Source: Pedobacter sp. SYP-B3415
GTDB taxonomy: Bacteria > Bacteroidota > Bacteroidia > Sphingobacteriales > Sphingobacteriaceae
Direction of reading: 5' to 3'
NCBI RefSeq assembly: GCF_004138205.1
Contig: NZ_RXNQ01000011.1
Coordinates: forward strand, 62,001-126,000
Length of the DNA: 64,000 bases
Part shown: positions 55,791-63,283 of the stretch, piece after piece
How positions within the stretch are numbered: the stretch's first letter is position 1
How the letters are laid out: every line of letters starts with the position of its first letter
Notes under the pieces: generated by a model
The model's database searches: none
The model's input: the letters and a program-made list of their open reading frames with translations, nothing else
Told to the model about the DNA's origin: nothing
Position numbers and translations under genes: made by a program

Positions 55791-56375
55791 TCAGAATACT
55801 TTCCGGTTCATCAGTTTGCTGAAATTAGTCGGATCAATACCAAGATAGTTTGCGAGATATTTGTGCGGTACATGCTGCAGAATCTGCGGACTTCTGGAAA
55901 GTAATGCCCGGAACTTTTCTTCAGAGCTGAACGACTGCAATTCTGCAAGTCTATGCAGCAGACCGCTTAGTGCTGCGGTAAGCGAGACCTGGATAAAGGC
56001 TGAAATACCGGGGTTCGTTTGGGCCAGCATCTCGATATCGGTATAACGCGCGCGGATGATGGTCGAAGCAGAGAGGGTTTCATACGTATAGCGTGAGGGA
56101 TTCTTATCCAGCATGGCATCCAGCACACCGCCGAACGAACCCGGGAAGGTGAATACCAGCGTAGCTTCATGGCCATCGGCATCGCTGTAAAACACACGCT
56201 GCGCGCCTTCAAGCACAAAATACAGATAACGTTCGGGCGCCCCGACAGGGGTAATCACAGTCTTTCGTTTCGCGGTATACGGTTCCCATATTGCCGACCA
56301 TAACTGCCATTCAGCCTCTGGTAATCTGACAACCGGATCCATTGTTTCCCTGAGTTTCCTGAGCGCAGCTTGCAT
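55791..56375 (-). CDS. Crp/Fnr-family transcriptional regulator
   Basis: From the ATG at 56375 (MQAALRKLRETMDPVV) a cNMP-binding-like beta roll runs to about residue 115 (YLYFVLEGAQRVFYSDADGH, TLVFTFPGSFGG) and a helical dimerisation and HTH part follows (ALLSRSPQILQHVPHKYLAN, YLGIDPTNFSKLMNRKVF). The last helix is short, and the recognition helix QTxxR pattern of classical Crp is replaced by DPTNFSKL, as in the many Bacteroidota relatives. The GTG at 56405 is the alternative start. Confidence 0.82.
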   Translation of the reverse strand: MQAALRKLRETMDPVVRLPEAEWQLWSAIWEPYTAKRKTVITPVGAPERYLYFVLEGAQRVFYSDADGHEATLVFTFPGSFGGVLDAMLDKNPSRYTYETLSASTIIRARYTDIEMLAQTNPGISAFIQVSLTAALSGLLHRLAELQSFSSEEKFRALLSRSPQILQHVPHKYLANYLGIDPTNFSKLMNRKVF

Positions 56376-56623
56376 ACACAAAACAACATATTCCGTTCCT
56401 TTCACGCAAGCGTAATAGATAACAGTCGACTATTTACAGGTAAGACAATCTGCAGGGTCGCAGGAAAAAAACAGTTCGCCGCAAAGGGGCATTTGATAAT
56501 CGTACAACGCAGCGCTCTCGTTTTTAGCCAAAATATAGAAACCAGTGTAAACCAGCGATGTTAACTGATGCAGGAAGAAGATGTAATTACACTGTATTCC
56601 CGATTTTTATCAAAGAAAACATC

Positions 56624-56743
56624 ATGGCTAAATCAAAAGAAAAAGACCCCTGTTGGTCGGGGTACCACAAGGAAGGTACAAAAAAGAAAAACGGAAAGAC
56701 GGTAAACAATTGTGTAAAAGACGAGAAAAAGTCATCCAAGTAA
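56624..56743 (+). CDS. very small CWxGY-GKxVxNC protein
   Basis: The ATG at 56624 gives 39 residues, rich in Lys: MAKSKEKDPCWSGYHKEGTK, then KKNGKTVNNCVKDEKKSSK. The spacing C-W-x-G-Y ... G-x-K-x-x-x-G-K-x-V-x-N-C recalls a short motif that I associate with small Bacteroidota and phage-encoded proteins. Two Cys and many Lys make a nucleic-acid or metal-contacting peptide possible. The PAS protein at 56891 follows 147 bp later. Confidence 0.6.
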   Translation: MAKSKEKDPCWSGYHKEGTKKKNGKTVNNCVKDEKKSSK

Positions 56744-56890
56744 TTTACACCGGGCCGAATTTGTCTGGCAACCAGGCGGATGCAGATTGTAAATAACAGG
56801 CTTTGTTAAACAAAAGCAAAGCCCTATTGTTGCATGCTGGCAGGCACTCCTGGTTCCTGCACGCCAAACAATTTATAATCTGCCGCCCAA

Positions 56891-57478
56891 ATGGAAAACT
56901 TCAATGGTATCAATCGTTTTTTAGAAACTTCGGATTTCTTTTATACCATAGCAGTGGCGATGGACAGCACATATTCTTATGTGAGTCCGAATTATGACCG
57001 CAATTTTGCTTTTCAGCGTGGAACATTGCTTGGAAAGGACTTCTTTGTAACGCTGCATCCTGACGATATCAAGATCTGTGCAGAAGTAGGACAGCAATGT
57101 TTCAGTGATCCCAGCAGGCTGTTTCCCGCTACGCTTAGAAAACATGACGGCCAGGGCGGTTATGTTGTGACCCAGTGGGAGATGCAGGCGTGTTTCGATA
57201 GGGACAATCAGCCAGCCGGCATTTTTTGTATCGGCTATAATATCACCGAATTCGTCGAGGTGCAGCACCGGCTTGACAAAGCATCTTCACAGTTAGACGA
57301 AATCGGATTTATTCAGTCGCACAAAGTGCGTAAGCCCCTGGCTAACATCTTGGCGTTAAGTGATTTGTTGTCAGAAAATAGCAGCAGTTCTGAACAAGCC
57401 GAATTTCTAAAACTTCTGAGGCAAAGTGCAGGCGAACTGGATCAGGTGATCCGGGAGATTTCGGGAAAAAGTGCTTGA
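56891..57478 (+). CDS. PAS protein ending in an H-box-like helix, no ATPase domain
   Basis: 195 residues. A single PAS domain (about 10-125: FYTIAVAMDSTYSYVSPNYD, HPDDIKICAEVGQQ, FCIGYNITEFVEVQHRLDKA) is followed by QSHKVRKPLANILALSDLLS, in which His144 lines up with the phospho-acceptor of HisKA. The usual acidic residue after the His is Lys here, which in true kinases would impair phosphotransfer. The chain ends 51 residues on, at the close of a DHp-like hairpin. It is the same kind of protein as the GAF-PAS product at 2592 (QSHEVRRPLASILGLVDLL), but shorter. Probably a dimerising sensor that contacts receivers or kinases. Confidence 0.82.
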   Translation: MENFNGINRFLETSDFFYTIAVAMDSTYSYVSPNYDRNFAFQRGTLLGKDFFVTLHPDDIKICAEVGQQCFSDPSRLFPATLRKHDGQGGYVVTQWEMQACFDRDNQPAGIFCIGYNITEFVEVQHRLDKASSQLDEIGFIQSHKVRKPLANILALSDLLSENSSSSEQAEFLKLLRQSAGELDQVIREISGKSA

Positions 57479-58059
57479 GACTTGTTCCTGCGCGGATCTT
57501 GCTTTTTCATCCAACCAAACCGGAAGTTTACTATACTGATCAAACCAGAATGTACAATCCATCCGGCAGCTTATCGTGCTAAATTTACAGAAGCCATCTC
57601 AGAGAAGCTATTTCGTTACAGATTAATTCTTTTTTGCATTTTGCAGTTTGTAAAACCACCGGAGAAATGGCTTCAATGCATATGGTTGGACTTGGAATCT
57701 GCATCATCACCGTGATCGGACTTATGCTGTCCCCGTTACCTATATGATAGAAATTAAACGAAACGGTGGCTAAAGTGACCGAGCCGATCAAAGCAATGGT
57801 GAATTTTTTCGCTGCTGCATTTGTTGCACGTGAGCAGGCAAGGAATATGAGATCGTTTGTCATGGAGGAAGCTGACCATCGGCCGGGAAATCAGGCGATA
57901 GTGCGGAACTTTCTTTATCTGCGGGGAAACACTAAGCAGTCCGTATAAATTCGCCCTTACAAAGATTGATACCAATCTTCTTAGTTATGATCATCCTGAT
58001 AGCTGCAGCAGTGCTGATCAAAACATCACTGACAGCAGTAATTGAAATACTTGAGCTAC
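57479..58059. other. intergenic region with hydrophobic ORF fragments
   Basis: Short frames encode membrane-like peptides: MVGLGICIITVIGLMLSPLP (from 57682, stops after 21 residues), a 60-codon frame at 57766-57948, and MIILIAAAVLIKTSLTAVIE (from 57988). They may be remains of one small membrane protein gene, but I could not join them with a small number of edits, so no gene is claimed. No RNA gene seen. Confidence 0.4.
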
Positions 58060-58605
58060 ATGGACATTAGAATTTTAGAACATCTGGACATTGAAAGCGA
58101 CCTCAATTGGGGAAGAAATGGCTACACAACAGACAAAATTCTTCAGGTTAGCTCAGCGGGCCTTCACGATTCTTTACAAATCACTTTAGAAGTTGTCGAA
58201 AAAAGCTACCAAAAAACCTGGACTTCTACTGCGGCCGAAGTTGAATCTCTGAATGCTCTAATAACCCAGGGCCACTCTTTTGGCGCCTATACGAATAATA
58301 CGCTTGCCGGCCGGATTATTTGTGATTACAGAGCATGGAACAATAGCCTGTATATCGAAAGCATACTGATTTCAGAGCAGCAGCGCGGACAGGGGATTGG
58401 CACCGCTTTGATCGAAGCGGCTGTTCAGGAGGCCAGAAGAATCAATTGCAGGATTATTGAGTTGGAAACGCAGAATACCAATTATCCGGCAATCGTGTTT
58501 TATGAAAAGCAGGGTTTCCGCATCACCGGACTGAACCTGAGGTTATATAACGAGCCCGGCGAAATAGCAATCTACATGACGTTTGACCTCGCAGACAACA
58601 TTTAG
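58060..58605 (+). CDS. GNAT N-acetyltransferase, streptothricin-acetyltransferase-like
   Basis: 181 residues from the ATG at 58060 (MDIRILEHLDIESDLN). The acetyl-CoA loop is EQQRGQGIGTALIEAAVQEA. The end reads IIELETQNTNYPAIVFYEKQ, GFRITGLNLRLYNEPGEIAI, close in pattern to the LETQ-N-FY-GF-LY core of streptothricin acetyltransferases (SatA/Sat4). The name is suggested by that pattern only; other GNAT enzymes share it. It is a lone gene between a degenerate region and a convergent SRPBCC gene. Confidence 0.75.
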   Translation: MDIRILEHLDIESDLNWGRNGYTTDKILQVSSAGLHDSLQITLEVVEKSYQKTWTSTAAEVESLNALITQGHSFGAYTNNTLAGRIICDYRAWNNSLYIESILISEQQRGQGIGTALIEAAVQEARRINCRIIELETQNTNYPAIVFYEKQGFRITGLNLRLYNEPGEIAIYMTFDLADNI

Positions 58606-58614
58606 CATAAAAAA

Positions 58615-59304
58615 TTATTTTCCTTCGGCTAACGACTTGATCTGATCGAGTGTTTCTTCCCAATTTTTGTCTGAATGTTCATACATCTGTGCAGTTGCGA
58701 GATTGCTGTGCCGTAAAATCAGCACTGTGCCATTACTTTCAGGACTTAGCTCAAACTCTATCTTTGAATAGTTCGATTGTTGATCAGGCAGTCCGGAAAA
58801 CATGCTCCAGTATAAATACGCCAACTTTTTCTCAGGCTGAAACGCTAAAACCACACCCTTGTCCCTGATCAGTTTGCCGTTGTAGGTAAATGAGAACCTG
58901 ATCGTGCTGTCTGGCTTCCAGTCACTTTCCACGTCGGCTCCAAGCCATTTTTTCTGGCTTTCTGGTTGCGTAAGCACTCGCCAGACAACGCCCGGCGCTG
59001 CAGAAATCATCCTGCTTTTTTTTATCACCCGGGTACTGTCGCCGGCTGTGGATTGAGCAGGCTGGCAATTTTGGCTGGCAGGACTGACAGGCAATGAAGT
59101 CTGATGATTCACGCCGGTCGCTGATCTGGCGCTGCGGCTGGCCTGTGTCCGCGCGTTCACATTTTTAAGGCCATCATGAAGCAATAAGCGTCCAGCATTG
59201 CCGCTTAACTGCGAGAGTCCGTTTAACGCGAGTTGGATTCCCATCCGGCTTTGAAAAAAAGGCAGCGCAGTCAGGGTAAAAAACAGGAGTGACAGGTGTT
59301 TCAT
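58615..59304 (-). CDS. SRPBCC (AHSA1-like) protein with N-terminal hydrophobic leader
   Basis: The C-terminal ~130 residues are an AHSA1/SRPBCC ligand-binding domain (KSRMISAAPGVVWRVLTQPE, KKWLGADVESDWKPDSTIRF, SKIEFELSPESNGTVLILRH, SDKNWEETLDQIKSLAEGK). Before it lies MKHLSLLFFTLTALPFFQ, a signal or anchor, and ~80 residues of Ser/Ala-rich linker. An exported SRPBCC domain is unusual. Its ATG overlaps the stop of the MBL gene by four bases (ATGA), so the two are coupled; a start at an internal Met near residue 99 would instead give the bare domain. Confidence 0.75.
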   Translation of the reverse strand: MKHLSLLFFTLTALPFFQSRMGIQLALNGLSQLSGNAGRLLLHDGLKNVNARTQASRSARSATGVNHQTSLPVSPASQNCQPAQSTAGDSTRVIKKSRMISAAPGVVWRVLTQPESQKKWLGADVESDWKPDSTIRFSFTYNGKLIRDKGVVLAFQPEKKLAYLYWSMFSGLPDQQSNYSKIEFELSPESNGTVLILRHSNLATAQMYEHSDKNWEETLDQIKSLAEGK

Positions 59305-60077
59305 AATACTTTTCGTTGATTAAATTTAGCAAATTCAGCAGGGTCATGGTAGCCAAAAATAACCAGCGCAGGATTTTCATAAATCAGCTTGCTGATCTTT
59401 CCAAGTGAATCAAGCCTCAAATTGTCATTCTCTGCACGCATGCGTGCGAGGTTCGTTACCGGATGCCGGGGATTCCGGAGCTCCTCCCGCAGATAGTACG
59501 CGTCTCCGACATAAAAAATGGATATTCCCGGCGTGCTTATCACCACACCGCAATGCCCGGCTGTATGGCCGAACAAGGGGACCAGGAACAGGTCCGGTTC
59601 CAGTGAAATGTCAAGTCGTCGCGCTTCCAGCCCCAACCAGGTATCCGGCACGGCTGCATATGTTCTGATAGGGGGCTGATGGGAAAGATGTGCCGGAAGG
59701 TAACGCAGATTCCCATGCTTAAAAGCCTCATATTCTTCCTCAGAGACATGCACAGTTGCCTGCGGAAAATCTGCAAGCCCGCCGGTGTGATCGGGATCGA
59801 GGTGCGACAAAACGATGTCTGTTACTTTTCCGGGATCCAGGCCGAGTGCCTCGATCTGCCGCTTCGCCGTCTGCTGCTCATCAAACCTGAAGCCAGTCAG
59901 CTCGATGAGTTGCCGGCCCATTCGCTCGTCAGGCCGCGCAGCATCCAGCAGGCCGGTCCCGGTATCGATCAATACAAGCCGGTCTGTATGTTCCAGGAGC
60001 ATGCAATGGCCGACAGCAGCGCCGTAACCCGGCGACTGTATGTCTACGCAGTTGAGATGATGAATGGTAGTTGCCAT
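59301..60077 (-). CDS. metallo-beta-lactamase-fold hydrolase
   Basis: 258 residues. HLDPDHTGG is the HxDxDH metal motif, and GHTAGHCGV, VGDAYYL and FGYHDPAE carry the remaining ligands; this is the pattern of lactonase-like (AiiA/AttM) and other MBL enzymes. VLIDTGTGLLDAARPDERM and AVGHCMLLEHTDRLVLID form the first strands. It is the middle gene between the AraC gene (60134) and the SRPBCC gene, all on one strand; the AraC gene ends 57 bp upstream. Substrate not deducible. Confidence 0.85.
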   Translation of the reverse strand: MATTIHHLNCVDIQSPGYGAAVGHCMLLEHTDRLVLIDTGTGLLDAARPDERMGRQLIELTGFRFDEQQTAKRQIEALGLDPGKVTDIVLSHLDPDHTGGLADFPQATVHVSEEEYEAFKHGNLRYLPAHLSHQPPIRTYAAVPDTWLGLEARRLDISLEPDLFLVPLFGHTAGHCGVVISTPGISIFYVGDAYYLREELRNPRHPVTNLARMRAENDNLRLDSLGKISKLIYENPALVIFGYHDPAEFAKFNQRKVL

Positions 60078-60133
60078 AGCTATTCAGACAAATTACCGGA
60101 AGCATCTCATGAAAAAATAGGACGCGAGCGACT

Positions 60134-60970
60134 TTAATTAAGGCATTTAAAGATCCGGAGGGAATCTGCTGCGGTATGGTGGTCGGCCGGGGCTGCCAGC
60201 TGCGCAGATTTAGCAAATGCTTTCGGACTTAGTCCGGTAAACTGCCTGAACTCTTTCCCAAAGTGCGACTGATCCGTATAGTTCATAGACAGCGCTACAT
60301 CATTGAGTTTTCGAAACTGGCGGTTTTTGATACGCAGCAGCGACTGCTGAAACTTGACAATGCGGATGTAGTGCTCCGGAGATACGCCCACATGTTGCCT
60401 GAACCTTCGCTGCAGCTGTCTTGTGCAGATATTTGCTTTATCTGCAAGAAAACCGGAACTGATTTCTGCGGGTTTGGCGCCGATCAGCCTGACACTGTGT
60501 TCTATAGTTTTGTCAAAGCCGCTTCGCTGCTGCAAGTGAAGCAGGCGGGCCGTGAAAATGTCGATAATTTCATAAGGGTCATGAGTGTTTATTAACTGTT
60601 CTTCCAGGCTTCGTGTAAAGAAGACTTCGGTACTAACCAATTTGTCGGTCAATTCGAATGAGTCTATAGAAAAGACACCTTTCAGCGCAGCCGGCTGCAG
60701 GTTCACACCAACAACGAAAGGTTTACCGATAATTTCATTCAGGCAAAACCCCGTACCTTGTCCGTATACGAACGAAACGGGAAGGGGAGATCCGGCCGGA
60801 CCCAGAACAGCAGAATGTCCGTTATCATGCTGAAAAATCATGCCCGGAGCACCATCGGCAATGATGCGATAGGTTCCGGCCAGCTTTTCAGAATCACCGG
60901 TGCTGGAAAACCAAAAATTTTTTACAACAGCGTTGAGGCGTTGATCCGGCTGTACCGTTATAATCTTCAT
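60134..60970 (-). CDS. AraC-family regulator with DUF6597-like sensing domain
   Basis: The N-terminal ~155 residues (VVKNFWFSSTGDSEKLAGTY, GMIFQHDNGHSAVLGPAGSP, FVVGVNLQPAALKGVF) match the domain of AraC proteins labelled DUF6597. The double HTH follows: ANICTRQLQRRFRQHVGVSP, EHYIRIVKFQQSLLRIKNRQ and DVALSMNYTDQSHFGKEFRQ, FTGLSPKAFAK. It is first of three genes on this strand and likely controls them. Confidence 0.88.
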   Translation of the reverse strand: MKIITVQPDQRLNAVVKNFWFSSTGDSEKLAGTYRIIADGAPGMIFQHDNGHSAVLGPAGSPLPVSFVYGQGTGFCLNEIIGKPFVVGVNLQPAALKGVFSIDSFELTDKLVSTEVFFTRSLEEQLINTHDPYEIIDIFTARLLHLQQRSGFDKTIEHSVRLIGAKPAEISSGFLADKANICTRQLQRRFRQHVGVSPEHYIRIVKFQQSLLRIKNRQFRKLNDVALSMNYTDQSHFGKEFRQFTGLSPKAFAKSAQLAAPADHHTAADSLRIFKCLN

Positions 60971-61124
60971 TTATTATCAGTTTTACAGGCCCCTCTGTAG
61001 AGCGCTAATATAGTTGTATTGCTTGTGCTTGCCAAGTGTACTTGATGCAATGATACCAGGCAGTGCGAAGTATGTGCGTTTTTGCGGGTCGGGGGTTTAT
61101 TGCCCTGAATATTACCGGTTTTAA

Positions 61125-62042
61125 TCAACCAATTGCGGGGTATGGCGTACCTGCGCCCCTTTCGCAAAGCGATTTCAGGCTTCCTAAAAACAGCGCCCAG
61201 GCATAACTGCAGGACGCAAATTCATTTGTATAAGCCTTCCACCCGCTATGCCGGAAAATCAGAATGGCTCCTTTTGCATGCGGTTCGATTTCGAAAGTAA
61301 TGGTAGTGCCGATCCATTCTTCAAAAGCTTTGATACAAAGCCATTTTACCCTGCTATAAGCACGCAGCTCCAGGACCTGCATTTCCTTGTGATAATCGGG
61401 GCCAAATTCAAATTTTAAAATCGAGCCCGCTTCGGCCTTCGCGGTGGTATCCGGCGTCCACCAGCCCGCCAGGCCTTCCTGAGTGGTAACAGCCGCAAAA
61501 ACCTTCTCAACAGGTACCCCGATAAGCAGCCGGTGGCAAATACTTTTGTTATCTGAGGTTTCAGTTGCCTGGTCTGTTGACTGCTGCGATTCTTTTTCTT
61601 CTGCCGGTGTAGGGCTGCCTTTTCCTTTGGTGATCAGGTCTTTCAGGCTGCTCTGAATATAATGTGTCCAGGCATCATGACAGATCTGGAAACATTCGTA
61701 TGCGGGTACAAGGCCCTGGTGTGTAAACTTGAGGCGGGTCGATCCGTCCTGTTCGCTCAGCTCAAATATGATATGGGTGCCTGTCCACTCGGTTTCGTCC
61801 CTGGTAAATTTGAAATAATTGTCTTCCACATGCCATACCATGCGTTTGCCCGGGATCAGCTCTGCGATTTTCATTGTGGCGCGGTGAACATCCTGGTAGT
61901 GATAGGTAAAGCGGCTGCCTTGCTGGTTGGTCGCTCCTTCAATATTCTCTGACCACCAGCCACGTACATTGGTTACCGCATCAAAAACCGCCGATGCAGG
62001 TGCATTCACTTCAAATGTGGTTGTAAAATCCTGGTTATTCAT
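61125..62042 (-). CDS. tandem SRPBCC (AHSA1) domain protein
   Basis: Two AHSA1/SRPBCC domains in one chain. Domain 1 (about 1-145): FEVNAPASAVFDAVTNVRGW, GKRMVWHVEDNYF, THIIFELSEQDGSTRLKFTH. Domain 2 (about 170-305): RLLIGVPVEKVFAAVTTQEG, LAGWWTPDTTAKAEAGSILK, FEFGPDYHKEMQV, GTTITFEIEPHAKGAILIFR, CERGAGTPYPAIG. They are joined by a charged, Thr/Ser-rich linker (EEKESQQSTDQATETSDNKS). A double-domain form is less common than single ones and may bind two ligands or pair the domains. It is divergent from the GlxA-type gene at 62206 (163 bp). Confidence 0.85.
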   Translation of the reverse strand: MNNQDFTTTFEVNAPASAVFDAVTNVRGWWSENIEGATNQQGSRFTYHYQDVHRATMKIAELIPGKRMVWHVEDNYFKFTRDETEWTGTHIIFELSEQDGSTRLKFTHQGLVPAYECFQICHDAWTHYIQSSLKDLITKGKGSPTPAEEKESQQSTDQATETSDNKSICHRLLIGVPVEKVFAAVTTQEGLAGWWTPDTTAKAEAGSILKFEFGPDYHKEMQVLELRAYSRVKWLCIKAFEEWIGTTITFEIEPHAKGAILIFRHSGWKAYTNEFASCSYAWALFLGSLKSLCERGAGTPYPAIG

Positions 62043-62140
62043 ATCCTTTATTTAGTTAACTGGTCAGTTCAGTATGACCGGAAGCAAAACTACATACACC
62101 TTAAGACCACGAAAGGGTGTTAAATAGACAACATAATGGG

Positions 62141-62171
62141 TTGATATGGACATTAACGATCATTAACTTTG
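62141..62171 (+). promoter_or_regulatory. promoter of the GlxA-type regulator gene
   Basis: TTG (62141-62143) and TAACTTTG (62164-62171) at 20-base spacing fit the Bacteroidota consensus. The TTG start codon of the gene follows 34 bases after the -7 box. Confidence 0.55.
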
Positions 62172-62205
62172 GTTTTAAATAATTGATCACCTATAAGTTA
62201 CGGCT

Positions 62206-63213
62206 TTGAAACACTTAACCATCCTGGTTCCTGATGCACATACATCCCTCAACACCTTTGCCTGCATTGTAGGGGCTTATGATATTTTTAAACGCGCCAA
62301 TGAACTTTGGGCCAGTAAGGGCAGACAACAGGTTTTTAAAGTAAATCTGGCCGGCGTCTCTCCACAACCGGAGGTCGATAAAGGTATCGTAGCTATCAAA
62401 CCTGAGACCCATATATCAGCAGTCCGCAAAACGAACCTGATCGTTATCCCTGCGATCAATCCGAATTTTATAGATCCGCATAATGAGAATGCTGAGCTGG
62501 TACAATGGATCCGCCAGCAATACAAAGGTGGTGCCGAGGTGGCCAGCATGTGTTCAGGCGCGCTGATCCTGGCATCGACAGGCCTGCTCGATGGGCAAAG
62601 CTGTTCGATCCACTGGAACACCGCCGACCGTTTGCGGGAACTGTTTCCGAAGGTTATCGTTAAATCAGAACAACTGATTACTGATGCGAACGGCATCTAT
62701 ACCAATGGCGGCGGGTATTCATTTCTTAACCTCATTCTTTACCTGATCGAGAAATATTATGACCGCGAAACTGCTATCTATTGTTCAAAGGTCTATCAGA
62801 TCGAGATAGACAGGCAAAGGCAGTCGGCGTTTACCATTTTTACTGGGCAAAAATCCCATGGTGATGAGCTGGTCATGAAGGCACAGCATTTCATTGAGCA
62901 GAACTTTCAGGAAAAGATCACCGTACAGAACCTTTCTGAAAAATTCGCCGTAGGGAGGCGGAATTTTGACCGGCGGTTTATAAAAGCGACGGGCAATACA
63001 CCTGTTGAATACCTGCAGCGCGTCAAGATCGAGTCTGCGAAAAAATCTCTTGAAACAACCAGGAAAACAATCAATGAGGTCATGTACGAAGTGGGCTATT
63101 CTGACGTGAAGGCCTTTCGTGAAGTATTCAGGAAAATTACCGGCATGTCTCCGCTTGAATACAAAGGGAAGTACAATAAAGAAGCGCAGAAGGCCTATTA
63201 CCAGGACAATTGA
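62206..63213 (+). CDS. GlxA-family transcriptional regulator
   Basis: 335 residues: a DJ-1/PfpI amidotransferase-like domain (1-205; AEVASMCSGALILASTGLLD, SIHWNTADRLRELFPK) with the Cys of the nucleophile-elbow position, joined to an AraC double HTH (ITVQNLSEKFAVGRRNFDRR, TGNTPVEYLQRVKIESAKKS and EVMYEVGYSDVKAFREVFRK, ITGMSPLEYKGKYNKEAQ). The start codon is TTG: the family opens MKHLTILVPD, and here those bases read TTG AAA CAC with no ATG in frame before it. A likely promoter is at 62141. Divergent from the tandem SRPBCC gene. Confidence 0.9.
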   Translation: MKHLTILVPDAHTSLNTFACIVGAYDIFKRANELWASKGRQQVFKVNLAGVSPQPEVDKGIVAIKPETHISAVRKTNLIVIPAINPNFIDPHNENAELVQWIRQQYKGGAEVASMCSGALILASTGLLDGQSCSIHWNTADRLRELFPKVIVKSEQLITDANGIYTNGGGYSFLNLILYLIEKYYDRETAIYCSKVYQIEIDRQRQSAFTIFTGQKSHGDELVMKAQHFIEQNFQEKITVQNLSEKFAVGRRNFDRRFIKATGNTPVEYLQRVKIESAKKSLETTRKTINEVMYEVGYSDVKAFREVFRKITGMSPLEYKGKYNKEAQKAYYQDN

Positions 63214-63240
63214 CTTCCACGCTAACAGATTTTGGAAAGA

Positions 63241-63273
63241 CAGCAGGTTAACCCATTTCAGGTCAACCTGCTG
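63241..63273. terminator. hairpin between the GlxA-type gene and the TonB receptor gene
   Basis: CAGCAGGTTAACC (63241-63253) pairs with GGTCAACCTGCTG (63261-63273) with one mismatch, loop CATTTCA. Lies between convergent gene ends; on the minus strand TCTTTCC follows. Confidence 0.6.
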
Positions 63274-63283
63274 CCTTCCGGTG

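Noticed and set aside
57479..58059. A membrane protein gene made of hydrophobic fragments
   Set aside because: The pieces need several stops and frame changes to be joined; no support for a single gene.
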